Shown: positions 27,801-35,370 of the stretch, piece by piece
Layout of the letters: the number at the start of each line of letters is the position of its first letter
How positions within the stretch are numbered: the stretch's first letter is position 1
Assembly (NCBI RefSeq): GCF_002119725.1
Contig: NZ_CP021109.1
Span: forward strand, 2,852,001-2,916,000
Origin: Bordetella genomosp. 9
GTDB taxonomy: Bacteria; Pseudomonadota; Gammaproteobacteria; Burkholderiales; Burkholderiaceae_B
Direction of reading: 5' to 3'
DNA: 64,000 nt
Made by a program: the position numbers and the translations under genes
The notes under the pieces: model-generated
Told to the model about the DNA's origin: nothing
The model's input: the letters and a program-made list of their open reading frames with translations, nothing else
Databases searched by the model: none

Positions 27801-28048
27801 GCCAGCGGCCCGGCACGGCCAACGGCACCATCTTCGTTTCGATCGAAGACGAAACCGGCCCGGTCAATGTGGTCGTGCGGCCCGAGCTGATCGAACGACA
27901 GCGCAAGGAACTGCTGACGTCAACGCTGATGGGCGTGTACGGCGTCTGGCAGAACGTCAATAACGTACGGCACCTGATCGCCCATCGGCTGGTGGACCTG
28001 ACGCCGCTGCTGGGCAATCTGGCGGCCGGCAGCCGGGATTTTCACTGA
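24830..28048 (+). CDS. dnaE2: Error-prone DNA polymerase DnaE2
   Basis: About 1072 residues, the usual DnaE2 length. Order: PHP domain ([26 protein letters not shown] from ~residue 28), palm with the acidic site [21 protein letters not shown], thumb and fingers ([24 protein letters not shown]), helix-hairpin-helix region, OB fold ([31 protein letters not shown]). It replicates past DNA lesions with ImuA/ImuB. ATG at 24830 follows imuB's stop by five bases; ATG 24839 is an alternative. Confidence 0.95.
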   Translation: [1072 protein letters not shown]

Positions 28049-28112
28049 CGGTTCGACGGCGTTGCCGCCCCCCCCCATCGATCGCCAGCCCCTGGCCGCC
28101 GCCGCTTGCGGC

Positions 28113-29435
28113 CTACAGCGCCGCCGCCCGCGCCGCCAGCTGGCGGTTGCCTTCGCTGGCGGGCTTGAGCGCCAGCCGCTCCGCCGTCAGCGCCTTCGCC
28201 AGATTGCGCGCGCCGTCGCGCAAGGCTGCCTCCACCAGCGTCAGGGCAAGCACGTCGCGCTGCGCATGGCTGCCGCCGAACCGGTGCGCGACCAGTCGCA
28301 GATCGCGCAGCAGCTCCACCGTGCGGCCGTAGTCTTCCCGGGCGAAGGCGGTCAACGCCTCGGCCACGGGCAAGCCGATGTCGCGCGTCATCATGGCATT
28401 GGTCCCCTCGCCTTCGGCGGCTGCCATCATGGCCTCCATCAGCGCCCGCGCGGCCGCCCGGTCTTCGGCGCCCAGATAGGCCATCAGCGCATGCACGTCG
28501 TTGAAGGCGTAGTACCCCGCGCCGCCGTGCGCCTGCCAGAGCGCCGCCAGTTCCCGCCAGCGTTCCGATACGTCCACGCCGCGCAGCATCAGGCGCCACA
28601 GCATGGCCGATGCGTCGATCAGGTCCAGCACCTGCCCGGTAGGCGATTCTCGCAGCCGCAGGTCGTACAGCGCCAGCACGTTCGCCGTTTCGTCCCGGTC
28701 CAGATGGAAAAGCGCCTGATGCCACCAGTTGTGCACCGCCAGCATGTTGTCGCCCGCCCAATCGTCGCGCCGCGACGTCAGCCAGGCGATGCCTTCCTCG
28801 GCGCGGCCCTGCATCTCCATCACGTGCGCCACGGCATGGATGGCCCAGGGGTCGCGCGGATTCAAGTCCAGCGCCCGGCGGCCCTGCGCCTCCGCGTCGG
28901 CGTACAGATTGGTTTCCTCCAGGCCGAAGGCATGCATGCCGAGCACATAGCCGAATTCCGGCATGCCCGCGTTCCAGGCGGGCAGCACGCCAGCCACGCG
29001 ATCGCGCAGCATGGCCGATCGCCCCGTCAGGAAATCGCCGATATGGCCCACCTGCAACGCCAGCGTGTCGTGCGGATAGTCGACCAGGATGTCGGCATAG
29101 GCGCGCAGCGATCGTTCGAAGTTGCCGTCCAGCCAGGCCCGCGCCGCCGCCGCATGCCGGCGTTCGCGTTCGTTGGCGATGTCGTACAGGGACTCCGCGG
29201 CTTGCACGCTTTCGCGCAGCATCGGTTCCACGCATTGATCGCTGGCGGTGATCATCATGCCGGCGCGCATCACGTGCCCCATGACGAATACCGGGTCTTG
29301 GGCCAGGGCGTCGTCGATCACCGCGAGCGGGTCGGCGTAATAGCCGTGGAACAGGGATTGGGCGGCTTCGTAGCGATCGAGCGAATCCGCGCTGCGGGTA
29401 GACACGGGGTTGCCCCGTGCGTCGGTCATGGCCAT
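28113..29435 (-). CDS. TTC38-like tetratricopeptide repeat protein
   Basis: 440 residues, predicted cytoplasmic, all-helical. Family-type segments: SLDRYEAAQSLFHGYYADPLAVIDDALAQDP, DTLALQVGHIGDFLTGRSAMLRDRVAGVLPAW, EFGYVLGMHAFGLEETNLYADAEAQGRRALDLNPRDPWAIHAVAHVMEMQGR, NWWHQALFHLDRDE. These match TTC38-type TPR proteins of unknown role. Start fixed at 29435 by a strong AAGGGGGA upstream; the open frame extends further but without homology. Confidence 0.85.
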   Translation of the reverse strand: MAMTDARGNPVSTRSADSLDRYEAAQSLFHGYYADPLAVIDDALAQDPVFVMGHVMRAGMMITASDQCVEPMLRESVQAAESLYDIANERERRHAAAARAWLDGNFERSLRAYADILVDYPHDTLALQVGHIGDFLTGRSAMLRDRVAGVLPAWNAGMPEFGYVLGMHAFGLEETNLYADAEAQGRRALDLNPRDPWAIHAVAHVMEMQGRAEEGIAWLTSRRDDWAGDNMLAVHNWWHQALFHLDRDETANVLALYDLRLRESPTGQVLDLIDASAMLWRLMLRGVDVSERWRELAALWQAHGGAGYYAFNDVHALMAYLGAEDRAAARALMEAMMAAAEGEGTNAMMTRDIGLPVAEALTAFAREDYGRTVELLRDLRLVAHRFGGSHAQRDVLALTLVEAALRDGARNLAKALTAERLALKPASEGNRQLAARAAAL

Positions 29436-29683
29436 GGCGATCCCCCTTGATGGCCGGTGCGCCATCGGGCGACGGCGCCTGCTTTTTCGGGCCGATCTGA
29501 TCACGATTGCGGCGTCATGGCAATGCGCATAAAACTTAGCCGCGCGCTGTGCGGATCGCGGACCGGGGCGGTTTGCGAGACGCGCCGGCGGGGCACAGCG
29601 TTTGCTGCGGACCCCGGGCGGACGCGATCCGCGTCTGCATCCGCCTTCGCTCGACGGATATGTCATATGCAGAGGAGTCAGCG

Positions 29684-29845
29684 ATGAACCAGCAATCCAA
29701 CCAGCGCCAGCAGAACCAGCAGAACCAGCAAGGTCATCAGCAAAACCAGGGTCAGCAGCGCTCGCAACAACAACAGCAGCAAAACCGTTCGGGCCAGCAG
29801 CAGGGCCAGCGCTCCGGCGGTTCCGGATCCGGCCAGAAGCGCTGA
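29684..29845 (+). CDS. 53-residue Gln-rich low-complexity protein
   Basis: The ATG at 29684 has AGAGGAG upstream at good spacing. Of 53 residues about 25 are Gln, plus Asn, Arg, Ser and Gly; there is a run of six Gln, no Cys, no hydrophobic core and no membrane segment. It is predicted intrinsically disordered. A strong intrinsic terminator follows at 29990. Family and function are not recognised; a real gene is supported only by the ribosome site, terminator and ordered composition. Confidence 0.6.
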   Translation: MNQQSNQRQQNQQNQQGHQQNQGQQRSQQQQQQNRSGQQQGQRSGGSGSGQKR

Positions 29846-29989
29846 TCCATCTTCCGCGCCGTCCAGCAGGCGCGGCCGGCAGGCGGCAGCGCACGAGCCG
29901 CCTGCATCGAGGATGCCGCCCGCCGGGGCCGCGTCCCCTCCCAGCGCCCCATGGCGCCTTCCCGTCCTCTTGAAGGCGGGATAGCCTGG

Positions 29990-30018
29990 AAGGACCCGCC
30001 GCTCGACGGGTCCTTTTT
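29990..30018 (+). terminator. Intrinsic terminator after the Gln-rich gene
   Basis: AAGGACCCG and CGGGTCCTT form a perfect 9-bp stem with an 8-nt loop, running into five T residues. It is the clearest intrinsic terminator in the window. Confidence 0.85.
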
Positions 30019-30040
30019 CATTGGGAATCGCAGCGGAATC

Positions 30041-30105
30041 GCACCCGGAATCCGCACCCGGAATCCGCACCCGGAATCCGCACCCGGAATCCGCACCCGG
30101 AATCC
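30041..30105. repeat. Five perfect 13-bp tandem repeats
   Basis: GCACCCGGAATCC repeats five times head to tail; partial GGAATC/GGAAGCGC variants flank it to about 30160. The 13-bp unit rotates through all frames, so it is not protein-coding in origin. Confidence 0.95.
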
Positions 30106-30164
30106 GCACCGGAAGCGCACCCGGAAGCGCATCGGGAATCGCGTTGGGGATCGCATCGGCACTC

Positions 30165-30190
30165 GCCATGCCGGCCTTGCCCGGCATGGC
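30165..30190. other. 10-bp perfect hairpin
   Basis: GCCATGCCGG and CCGGCATGGC pair perfectly around a 6-nt loop. No T tract on either side. It could mark the end of the dadA transcript or be an isolated structured element. Confidence 0.55.
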
Positions 30191-30248
30191 CGAACCATGA
30201 CGCATCCCGCCCGGCCATATCCGCGCGCCGGCGGCCGCCCTCCGGCGG

Positions 30249-30270
30249 AATTACACCCGCTGTAATTTTT
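30249..30270 (+). terminator. Short AT-rich hairpin with T run
   Basis: AATTACA and TGTAATT pair around CCCGC and run into further T residues. It faces rightward, where no gene ends; on the minus strand it lies about 30 bp after dadA but has little T tail. Weak candidate. Confidence 0.35.
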
Positions 30271-30278
30271 CTTCCGGC

Positions 30279-30307
30279 GCTTCAGGCAGGCACGCTTCAG
30301 GCAGGCA
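30279..30307. repeat. 15-bp tandem duplication over the dadA stop codon
   Basis: GCTTCAGGCAGGCA occurs twice at 15-bp spacing, and the second copy contains dadA's stop codon. Probably a small slippage duplication. Confidence 0.6.
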
Positions 30308-31544
30308 GGAAGGGACGCGGCTCGATGGGCGGCTGGATGCCCGCCATCTGCGCGGTCAGAAGCGCGGCGCTGCCGCAGGCCAGCGTGAACCCAAGCGCGC
30401 CATGACCCACGTTCATCCAAAGATTGCAGGCCGCGCGGCTCGGGCCGATCCAGGGCTTGCCCGTGGGCGTCGCCGGCCGCAGTCCGGCCCAGGGCGTTGC
30501 CGCCGCCAGGCGCAGCGCCGGGAAGGTTTCGCCGGCCTGACGCTTGAGCAGCGCGATGCGGCGTTCGTCCAGCCCCGGGCCGGCGCCGATGTCCACCATC
30601 GCGGCCATGCGCAGCACGGAGCCGATGCGCGCATAGACGATACGCCGCTCGTAGTCGGTCACGCTGATTGCCGGCCCGGCTTCATCGTCGTCCTTCAGCG
30701 GCACGCTCAGGCTATAGCCCTTCAGCCCATAGATTGGTACATCCTGCCCCAGCGGCCGCAGCAGCTTGCGGCTGCCCATGCCGGCCGCGACTACGTAGGC
30801 GTCGGCTTCGATATCGCCCTGGCTCGTACGCGCCGCAACGATGCGCGCGCCGTCGCGGCGCAGGCCGCCCACCGGCGCACCCATGCGCACCTGCACATTG
30901 GGCAGACGGGTCAGGCGCTCGAACAATCCCTCGGTGAAGCGCAGGCAGTCCCCGACTTCCTCGCCCGGCGTATAAATGGCGCCGGCCAGGTGCGTCCTGA
31001 TGCCGGCCAGCGCCGGCTCCAGCTCCAAGGTCTGCGCGGCGTTCAGCACGCGCTGTTCGGCGCCGTGGCCGGCCTGGTATTCCACCAGCGCGCGCGCCTT
31101 GTCGAGCAGCGGCGCGCTGCGGTAGACGATCAACTTGCCGTTGCGCAGGTGGCCGAAGGACAGCGGCTCCTGTTCCAGCAAGGCGTTCAGCACGTCCCGG
31201 CTCAAGTACGACAGGGTCAGCATTTCCGCCGTCGAACGGCGCGCCACCGACGCACGGCAGGCCAGCGCGAAACGCAGGCACCAGGCCCATTGGTGAGGGT
31301 CCATCCGCGGACGGAAACGCAAGGGCGAGTCCTCGCGCAGCAGCCACCCCGGCACGCTCGGAAGCACGCCGGGGCCGGCCAGCGGCGCCACATAGCTGTA
31401 GCTCAGCTGCCCGCCGTTGGCATAGCTGGTTTCCTCGCCGGGGCGCTCCCGCCCATCGACGAGCGTTACGTCATACCCCTGGCGCGCCAGGAAATACGCG
31501 GAGGTCACGCCGACCACGCCCGCGCCGATCACGCACACGCGCAT
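30297..31544 (-). CDS. dadA: D-amino-acid dehydrogenase (DadA-type FAD oxidoreductase)
   Basis: 415 residues, the usual DadA length. It opens with the FAD Rossmann motif VCVIGAGVVGVTSAYFLARQGYDVTLVD and has ETSYANGGQLSYSYVAPLAGPGVLP, the DadA N-terminal fingerprint, and a C-terminal FAD segment WAGLRPATPTGKPWIGPS. It oxidises D-amino acids to 2-oxo acids at the inner membrane. The ATG at 31544 is chosen because homology begins there. Divergent from a LysR gene, which probably controls it. Confidence 0.9.
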   Translation of the reverse strand: MRVCVIGAGVVGVTSAYFLARQGYDVTLVDGRERPGEETSYANGGQLSYSYVAPLAGPGVLPSVPGWLLREDSPLRFRPRMDPHQWAWCLRFALACRASVARRSTAEMLTLSYLSRDVLNALLEQEPLSFGHLRNGKLIVYRSAPLLDKARALVEYQAGHGAEQRVLNAAQTLELEPALAGIRTHLAGAIYTPGEEVGDCLRFTEGLFERLTRLPNVQVRMGAPVGGLRRDGARIVAARTSQGDIEADAYVVAAGMGSRKLLRPLGQDVPIYGLKGYSLSVPLKDDDEAGPAISVTDYERRIVYARIGSVLRMAAMVDIGAGPGLDERRIALLKRQAGETFPALRLAAATPWAGLRPATPTGKPWIGPSRAACNLWMNVGHGALGFTLACGSAALLTAQMAGIQPPIEPRPFLPA

Positions 31545-31627
31545 CGCACTGTCCCGAAGTAAGAATCGATGGCGCGATTCTCGACCGCCGGGATGCGGGC
31601 GGGCAAATGCCAAAGACGGCATGATGT

Positions 31628-31642
31628 ATAACCTTGGGCTAT
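31628..31642. promoter_or_regulatory. LysR-type box 1 in the dadA/lysR intergenic region
   Basis: ATAACCTTGGGCTAT is a near-dyad ATARCC-N3-GGYTAT with the T-N11-A core of LysR-family sites. A second copy lies 78 bp away. Confidence 0.6.
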
Positions 31643-31705
31643 GGGATGTCCCCAATCGCGTCTTGCGCCAATCGAAAAATCCCGCGCATCCCGGGCGGCA
31701 CCCAT

Positions 31706-31720
31706 ATAACCTGTGGCTAT
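31706..31720. promoter_or_regulatory. LysR-type box 2 in the dadA/lysR intergenic region
   Basis: ATAACCTGTGGCTAT repeats box 1 with two differences at the centre, and lies 21 bp before the lysR start, as expected for an autoregulatory site. Confidence 0.6.
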
Positions 31721-31741
31721 CTTCCCCCCCGATCCCGCCCC

Positions 31742-32632
31742 ATGCGTCTGCGCCATATCGAATTGTTCGAAGCCATCCGCGCGACCGGATCCCTCAGCCG
31801 TGCCGCCCAGGCGCTGCATATTTCGCAACCGGCCGCCAGCAAAATGCTGGCGCATGCCGAGGCGCAGGTGGGCTTCAAGCTGTTCGAGCGCGTGAAAGGC
31901 CGCTTGCGCGCCACGCGCGAGGCGGAAATCCTGGCGCCCGACATCGCCCGCCTGTCGCGCGATCTGGAAAGCGTGCGCAAGCTGGCGTCCAACCTGCGGC
32001 ATCACCCGCGCGGCCATCTGCGCATCGGCTGCGCCCCGAGCCTGGGTCTGGGCATCGTGCCGCGCGCCACGGCGATCAGCCGGGAGCGGCAGCCGGACAT
32101 TACCTTCAGCCTGCAGACGCATCACACCGGAGAGCTGATCGCGGGATTGCTGGCCCGCGAGATCGATATGGCAATCACGTACGAACCGCCGCCGCACCCC
32201 GGCGTTGCCCGCATCGATCTGGACCGCTCCGAAATGGTCTATGTGAGCCGCGAACCGAACCATGGCCCCGTGCCGCTGTCGAGCGTGCGGTCCGCCCGCC
32301 TGATCGCCATGGACCCGCGCGATCCGCTGGGCAGCCTGCTGCAGACCGCGCTGGCGGAACACGGGGTGGGGATGGAATCCCCCTTGCAGGTGCAAACCCA
32401 TTACATGGCTTGCGCCATGGTGGAGGCCGGCTGCGGCGACGCTATCGTGGACGCCTACAGCGCGCACGGAATCGCGCGGCCCGGCCTCTCGGTCCGGCGC
32501 CTGGAGCCGCCCGTACATTTCCGCATCGGCGCGCTGGTTCACGCGGATGATCCCATGTCCGCCCTGCATCACGGCTTCGTGCAATGCCTGCGGCTGGCCT
32601 GCGAGGAAGTCGCGCAGGCGCTGGACGGCTGA
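31742..32632 (+). CDS. LysR-family transcriptional regulator (likely regulator of dadA)
   Basis: 296 residues. N-terminal helix-turn-helix HIELFEAIRATGSLSRAAQALHISQPAASKMLAHAEAQVGFKLFERVKGRLRAT, then an effector domain (HLRIGCAPSLGLGIVPRATAISRERQPDITFSLQT). Start is the ATG at 31742, where homology begins. Divergent from dadA, with paired LysR boxes between them; by analogy it senses an amino acid and controls its catabolism. Confidence 0.92.
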   Translation: MRLRHIELFEAIRATGSLSRAAQALHISQPAASKMLAHAEAQVGFKLFERVKGRLRATREAEILAPDIARLSRDLESVRKLASNLRHHPRGHLRIGCAPSLGLGIVPRATAISRERQPDITFSLQTHHTGELIAGLLAREIDMAITYEPPPHPGVARIDLDRSEMVYVSREPNHGPVPLSSVRSARLIAMDPRDPLGSLLQTALAEHGVGMESPLQVQTHYMACAMVEAGCGDAIVDAYSAHGIARPGLSVRRLEPPVHFRIGALVHADDPMSALHHGFVQCLRLACEEVAQALDG

Positions 32633-32652
32633 AAACGCGCGGCCGCGTCCAG

Positions 32653-33435
32653 CTAGGACCAGTACAGCTCGGAAGTGATATGCGGCACGGACGTACCGGG
32701 GGGAAAGCGCCATGACGGACGCGCCGCGCCCCCAGCCGCTCGCGGCGGCGCCCACCATACGGCGCTGACACGCCAAACGCCGTCCAACAGGGCCGAGTAA
32801 GCGCGCCATCCCGCGTCCGGCGCGCGCAAGCGCCAGCGAAGGCGCCGATCGGGGCCGGCAGCGGCCGCCGCGAAGGGATCTGCGCCGACGCCGGCGACCT
32901 CATCTCCGGCCGCTGCGGCAAAGGCGCCGGCGCCTTCTTCGGAATCCGCGCCGGCGTCGGCCGTCAGGCCGACCAGGCGGAGATGCGCCGGAAAATCCAG
33001 CCCCGCCGCCTTTACGAAGCCTTCCTTCAACGTCCATAGGACATAGAAGAACGACAGCGCCCGCGCAGGATCCAGCCGCTCCAGGGTCTGGCGCTCATCG
33101 TCGCTGCAGCACCAGCTCGCCAGCCGCTGCACGTCGCGCGGCCGGGCCGCTTCCATATCGACGCCGACGCGCCATGCGGCCGGCGCGGTCGCCACCACGG
33201 CATGGCCGCGGGTATGCGAAAGAGATACCGAAGGCGCTGGCGCGGCGTGCGGTCCGCCCGCTCCGCTGCCCATGCCCGCCGCATGCAGCAGCGCCCGGCT
33301 GACCCGCCAGTCCCGCTCGGCGCGCGGTGCGCGGCCCTTTCCAGACCGCGCCATGTCGGCAGGCCGCAACATTTCCGGCCGGTAATCCCGGCCGATATCC
33401 GGGCCGGCCCACCACAGGTTCAACGCAGGACCCAC
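32653..33435 (-). CDS. Sfp-type 4'-phosphopantetheinyl transferase
   Basis: About 260 residues. Metal/CoA motifs WRVGVDMEAARPRD (GVDxE at 91-95) and VLWTLKEGFVKAAG (WxxKE at 134-138) define the Sfp family. It adds the phosphopantetheine arm to acyl carrier proteins, here most likely the two ACPs of the cluster. Start is placed at the GTG at 33435 with GGGAG upstream; the open frame extends upstream without support. A Gly/Ala-rich acidic insert lies near residues 160-190. Divergent from the APE operon by about 130 bp. Confidence 0.88.
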   Translation of the reverse strand: MGPALNLWWAGPDIGRDYRPEMLRPADMARSGKGRAPRAERDWRVSRALLHAAGMGSGAGGPHAAPAPSVSLSHTRGHAVVATAPAAWRVGVDMEAARPRDVQRLASWCCSDDERQTLERLDPARALSFFYVLWTLKEGFVKAAGLDFPAHLRLVGLTADAGADSEEGAGAFAAAAGDEVAGVGADPFAAAAAGPDRRLRWRLRAPDAGWRAYSALLDGVWRVSAVWWAPPRAAGGAARPSWRFPPGTSVPHITSELYWS

Positions 33436-33568
33436 TCGGACTCCCGCTCGAATATGCTGACAAGGCGCTGAAAAACCGTGGGAAAGCGGTGCAGAGATAG
33501 AAATCGCATGGGCAGAACGATAGCAAGAAAGGCCTGCCCGGCATGCCGCCAACGGTACACTTCCGCGC

Positions 33569-34291
33569 ATGTTGAACTTTGCGATCTCCGCATGGCAGGC
33601 CTGGGCGCCGGGCATCGAAACCGCGTCCCAGTGGGAAGATTGGGCGCGACAACCCTACTGTCCCGCCGGCCCTGCCACGCCGCCGTCCGTCAGCTTCCTG
33701 CCGCCGATGCAGCGCCGTCGCCTCGGTCCCTTGGCCCGCATGGCGGTCGCTTGCGCCTGGCCGTTGGCCGAGGCCAGGCCGCCCATGCCGCTGGTCTATG
33801 CATCGCATCACGGCGAAACGACCCGCAATTTCGAACTGCTGCAACGCCTTGCGCAGCAGGAGACGCTGTCGCCGGCCTCGTTCAGCTTGTCCGTGCACAA
33901 TGCCACCGCAGGCATGTGGTCCATCCTGCGCAAGGAAACGGTGGAAACCGTGGCGCTATCCGTGGATGGCGACGGACTGGAAAGCGCCATCGCCGAAGCC
34001 TGTCTGCTGCTTGCAGCCGGCCATGCGGAAACCCTCGTCGTATTGGCCGAGGAAGCGCCGCCCGCCGCCTACCGGCCCTGGATCGACGACGTGCCCTTTC
34101 CCTATGCCGTCGCGCTGCGGCTGTCCGGCGGCGATGAATTCCAGCTGTCTGTCGACGAGGATGCCGGAGCGATCGCGCCCGCGTGGCCGCACCCCCTCGG
34201 CCTGCTGCGCCACCTGCTGTTGCGCACTCCGCAGTGGCGTCACGCGCGCCGGCGCGGCGCGTGGCAATGGCGCCGCACACGCCTTTCGTGA
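33569..34291 (+). CDS. apeC: Beta-ketoacyl synthase chain-length-factor-like protein
   Basis: 240 residues of the Ketoacyl-synt_2 type (half of a ketosynthase). At the position where a ketosynthase has its nucleophilic Cys there is SVHNATAGMWSI, so Ala replaces Cys and the protein cannot condense acyl chains alone. In known APE systems this subunit pairs with the ApeO ketosynthase to set polyene length. First gene of the operon. Confidence 0.85.
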   Translation: MLNFAISAWQAWAPGIETASQWEDWARQPYCPAGPATPPSVSFLPPMQRRRLGPLARMAVACAWPLAEARPPMPLVYASHHGETTRNFELLQRLAQQETLSPASFSLSVHNATAGMWSILRKETVETVALSVDGDGLESAIAEACLLLAAGHAETLVVLAEEAPPAAYRPWIDDVPFPYAVALRLSGGDEFQLSVDEDAGAIAPAWPHPLGLLRHLLLRTPQWRHARRRGAWQWRRTRLS

Positions 34292-34301
34292 GCCGCCGAT
34301 C

Positions 34302-35111
34302 GTGAAGACCGACGCCCTGCGAGCCGCGACGCCGCGGCAGGACGCCTGGATTCTGCGTCTGCTCGCCACCGCGCTGGCGTTCGGCATATTCGGCCTGGGC
34401 GCGGTCCTGCTACGGCTGGTGGTTTTTCCGGCGCAGCGTCTGTTCACCCGTGACCGAACGCACCGCCGCGACCGCGCGCGCGCCGCAATCACCTGGACCT
34501 TCCATCGTTTCGTGCGTCTGCTTGTGCGCATGGGCGTGCTCACCTACGAATTCCGCGGCGTTGAAGCGCTTGGCCGGCCGCATCAGATGATTGTGGCCAA
34601 CCACCCTTCTTTGCTGGACGTCGTATTTCTGATCGCACACGTCCGCAACGCCAACTGCGTGGTCAAGCACACCCTGGCGCGCAACCCCTTCACCGCGGGG
34701 CCGGTGCGCCACGCGGGCTACATCACCAATGACGAAAGCCTGGACATGCTGGAGCGCGCGGCGCAGGTGCTGCGCGATGGCGAAACGCTGATCGTGTTTC
34801 CGGAAGGCACGCGCACGCCTGCCGGCGGCGCGCCGCGCTTCCATCGCGGCGCCTGCGCGATCGCGCTGCGCGGCGCGCGCGTAGTGACGCCGGTGGTCAT
34901 ACGCATGAATACGCGCAGCCTGACCAAAGGCGAACCGTGGTACCGCATTCCGCACCGCCGCATGCACTACGTCCTGCAGGCAGGCCCCGACATCGACCCG
35001 CGCCAGTGGAACGACCGGTATCCGGCGCCCATCGCCGGCCGGCGCATGAATGACTATCTACACGACTATTTCAGAACGGAGCTCGAGCCCGATGGAACAA
35101 TTGGAAAGTGA
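34302..35111 (+). CDS. apeD: 1-acylglycerol-phosphate-acyltransferase-like protein
   Basis: 269 residues of the PlsC family. Catalytic NHPSLLD (NHx4D) and the FPEGTR motif are intact, with a hydrophobic N-terminal segment (LATALAFGIFGLGAVLLRLVVF) for membrane attachment. It probably acylates or esterifies a lipid carrier of the polyene. Start is a GTG at 34302 after apeC's stop; the frame is open upstream. Confidence 0.85.
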   Translation: MKTDALRAATPRQDAWILRLLATALAFGIFGLGAVLLRLVVFPAQRLFTRDRTHRRDRARAAITWTFHRFVRLLVRMGVLTYEFRGVEALGRPHQMIVANHPSLLDVVFLIAHVRNANCVVKHTLARNPFTAGPVRHAGYITNDESLDMLERAAQVLRDGETLIVFPEGTRTPAGGAPRFHRGACAIALRGARVVTPVVIRMNTRSLTKGEPWYRIPHRRMHYVLQAGPDIDPRQWNDRYPAPIAGRRMNDYLHDYFRTELEPDGTIGK

Positions 35112-35352
35112 GATCAAGCACCTGATCGTCGAGGCGCTTGGGCTGGAAGACATCGAGCCCGACGACATCGCCAGCGACGCCGATTTGTTCGGCGACGGCC
35201 TGGGCCTGGACTCGGTCGATGCGCTGGAGCTCGGGCTGGCCCTGCAGAAGCGCTTCGGCATCGCCATCGACCCGGAAACCCGCAATATGCGCGACCATTT
35301 CGCCACGGTCGCCAATCTCAGCAAATTCGTGTCCGCTCAGCGCGGCGTTTGA
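35092..35352 (+). CDS. apeE: Acyl carrier protein 1 of the APE cluster
   Basis: 86-residue acidic helical ACP. The phosphopantetheine Ser is S41 in GLDSVDALELG. It overlaps the acyltransferase gene by 20 bp. The two ACPs should carry starter and growing polyene chains, and the divergent Sfp-type transferase would activate them. Confidence 0.92.
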   Translation: MEQLESEIKHLIVEALGLEDIEPDDIASDADLFGDGLGLDSVDALELGLALQKRFGIAIDPETRNMRDHFATVANLSKFVSAQRGV

Positions 35353-35370
35353 GCTACTGGAGCAAGTGTT

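Larger units (their letters stand above)
29846..30296. other. 451-bp intergenic stretch without a gene
   Basis: Holds an intrinsic terminator, five perfect 13-bp tandem repeats with degenerate flanks, a 10-bp hairpin (30165-30190) and a TTACA/TGTAA hairpin. Open frames here on both strands are periodic translations of the repeats and are not believable genes. Confidence 0.7.

Noticed and set aside
28068-28076. Run of nine C residues, possible phase-variation tract
   Set aside because: It lies between dnaE2 and the TPR gene's 3' end, not in a coding start or promoter, so no switch mechanism is supported.
29951-30265. Periodic peptide-coding frames on both strands across the 13-bp repeats
   Set aside because: The periodic peptides on each strand are simply the repeat read in rotating frames; no ribosome site or family.
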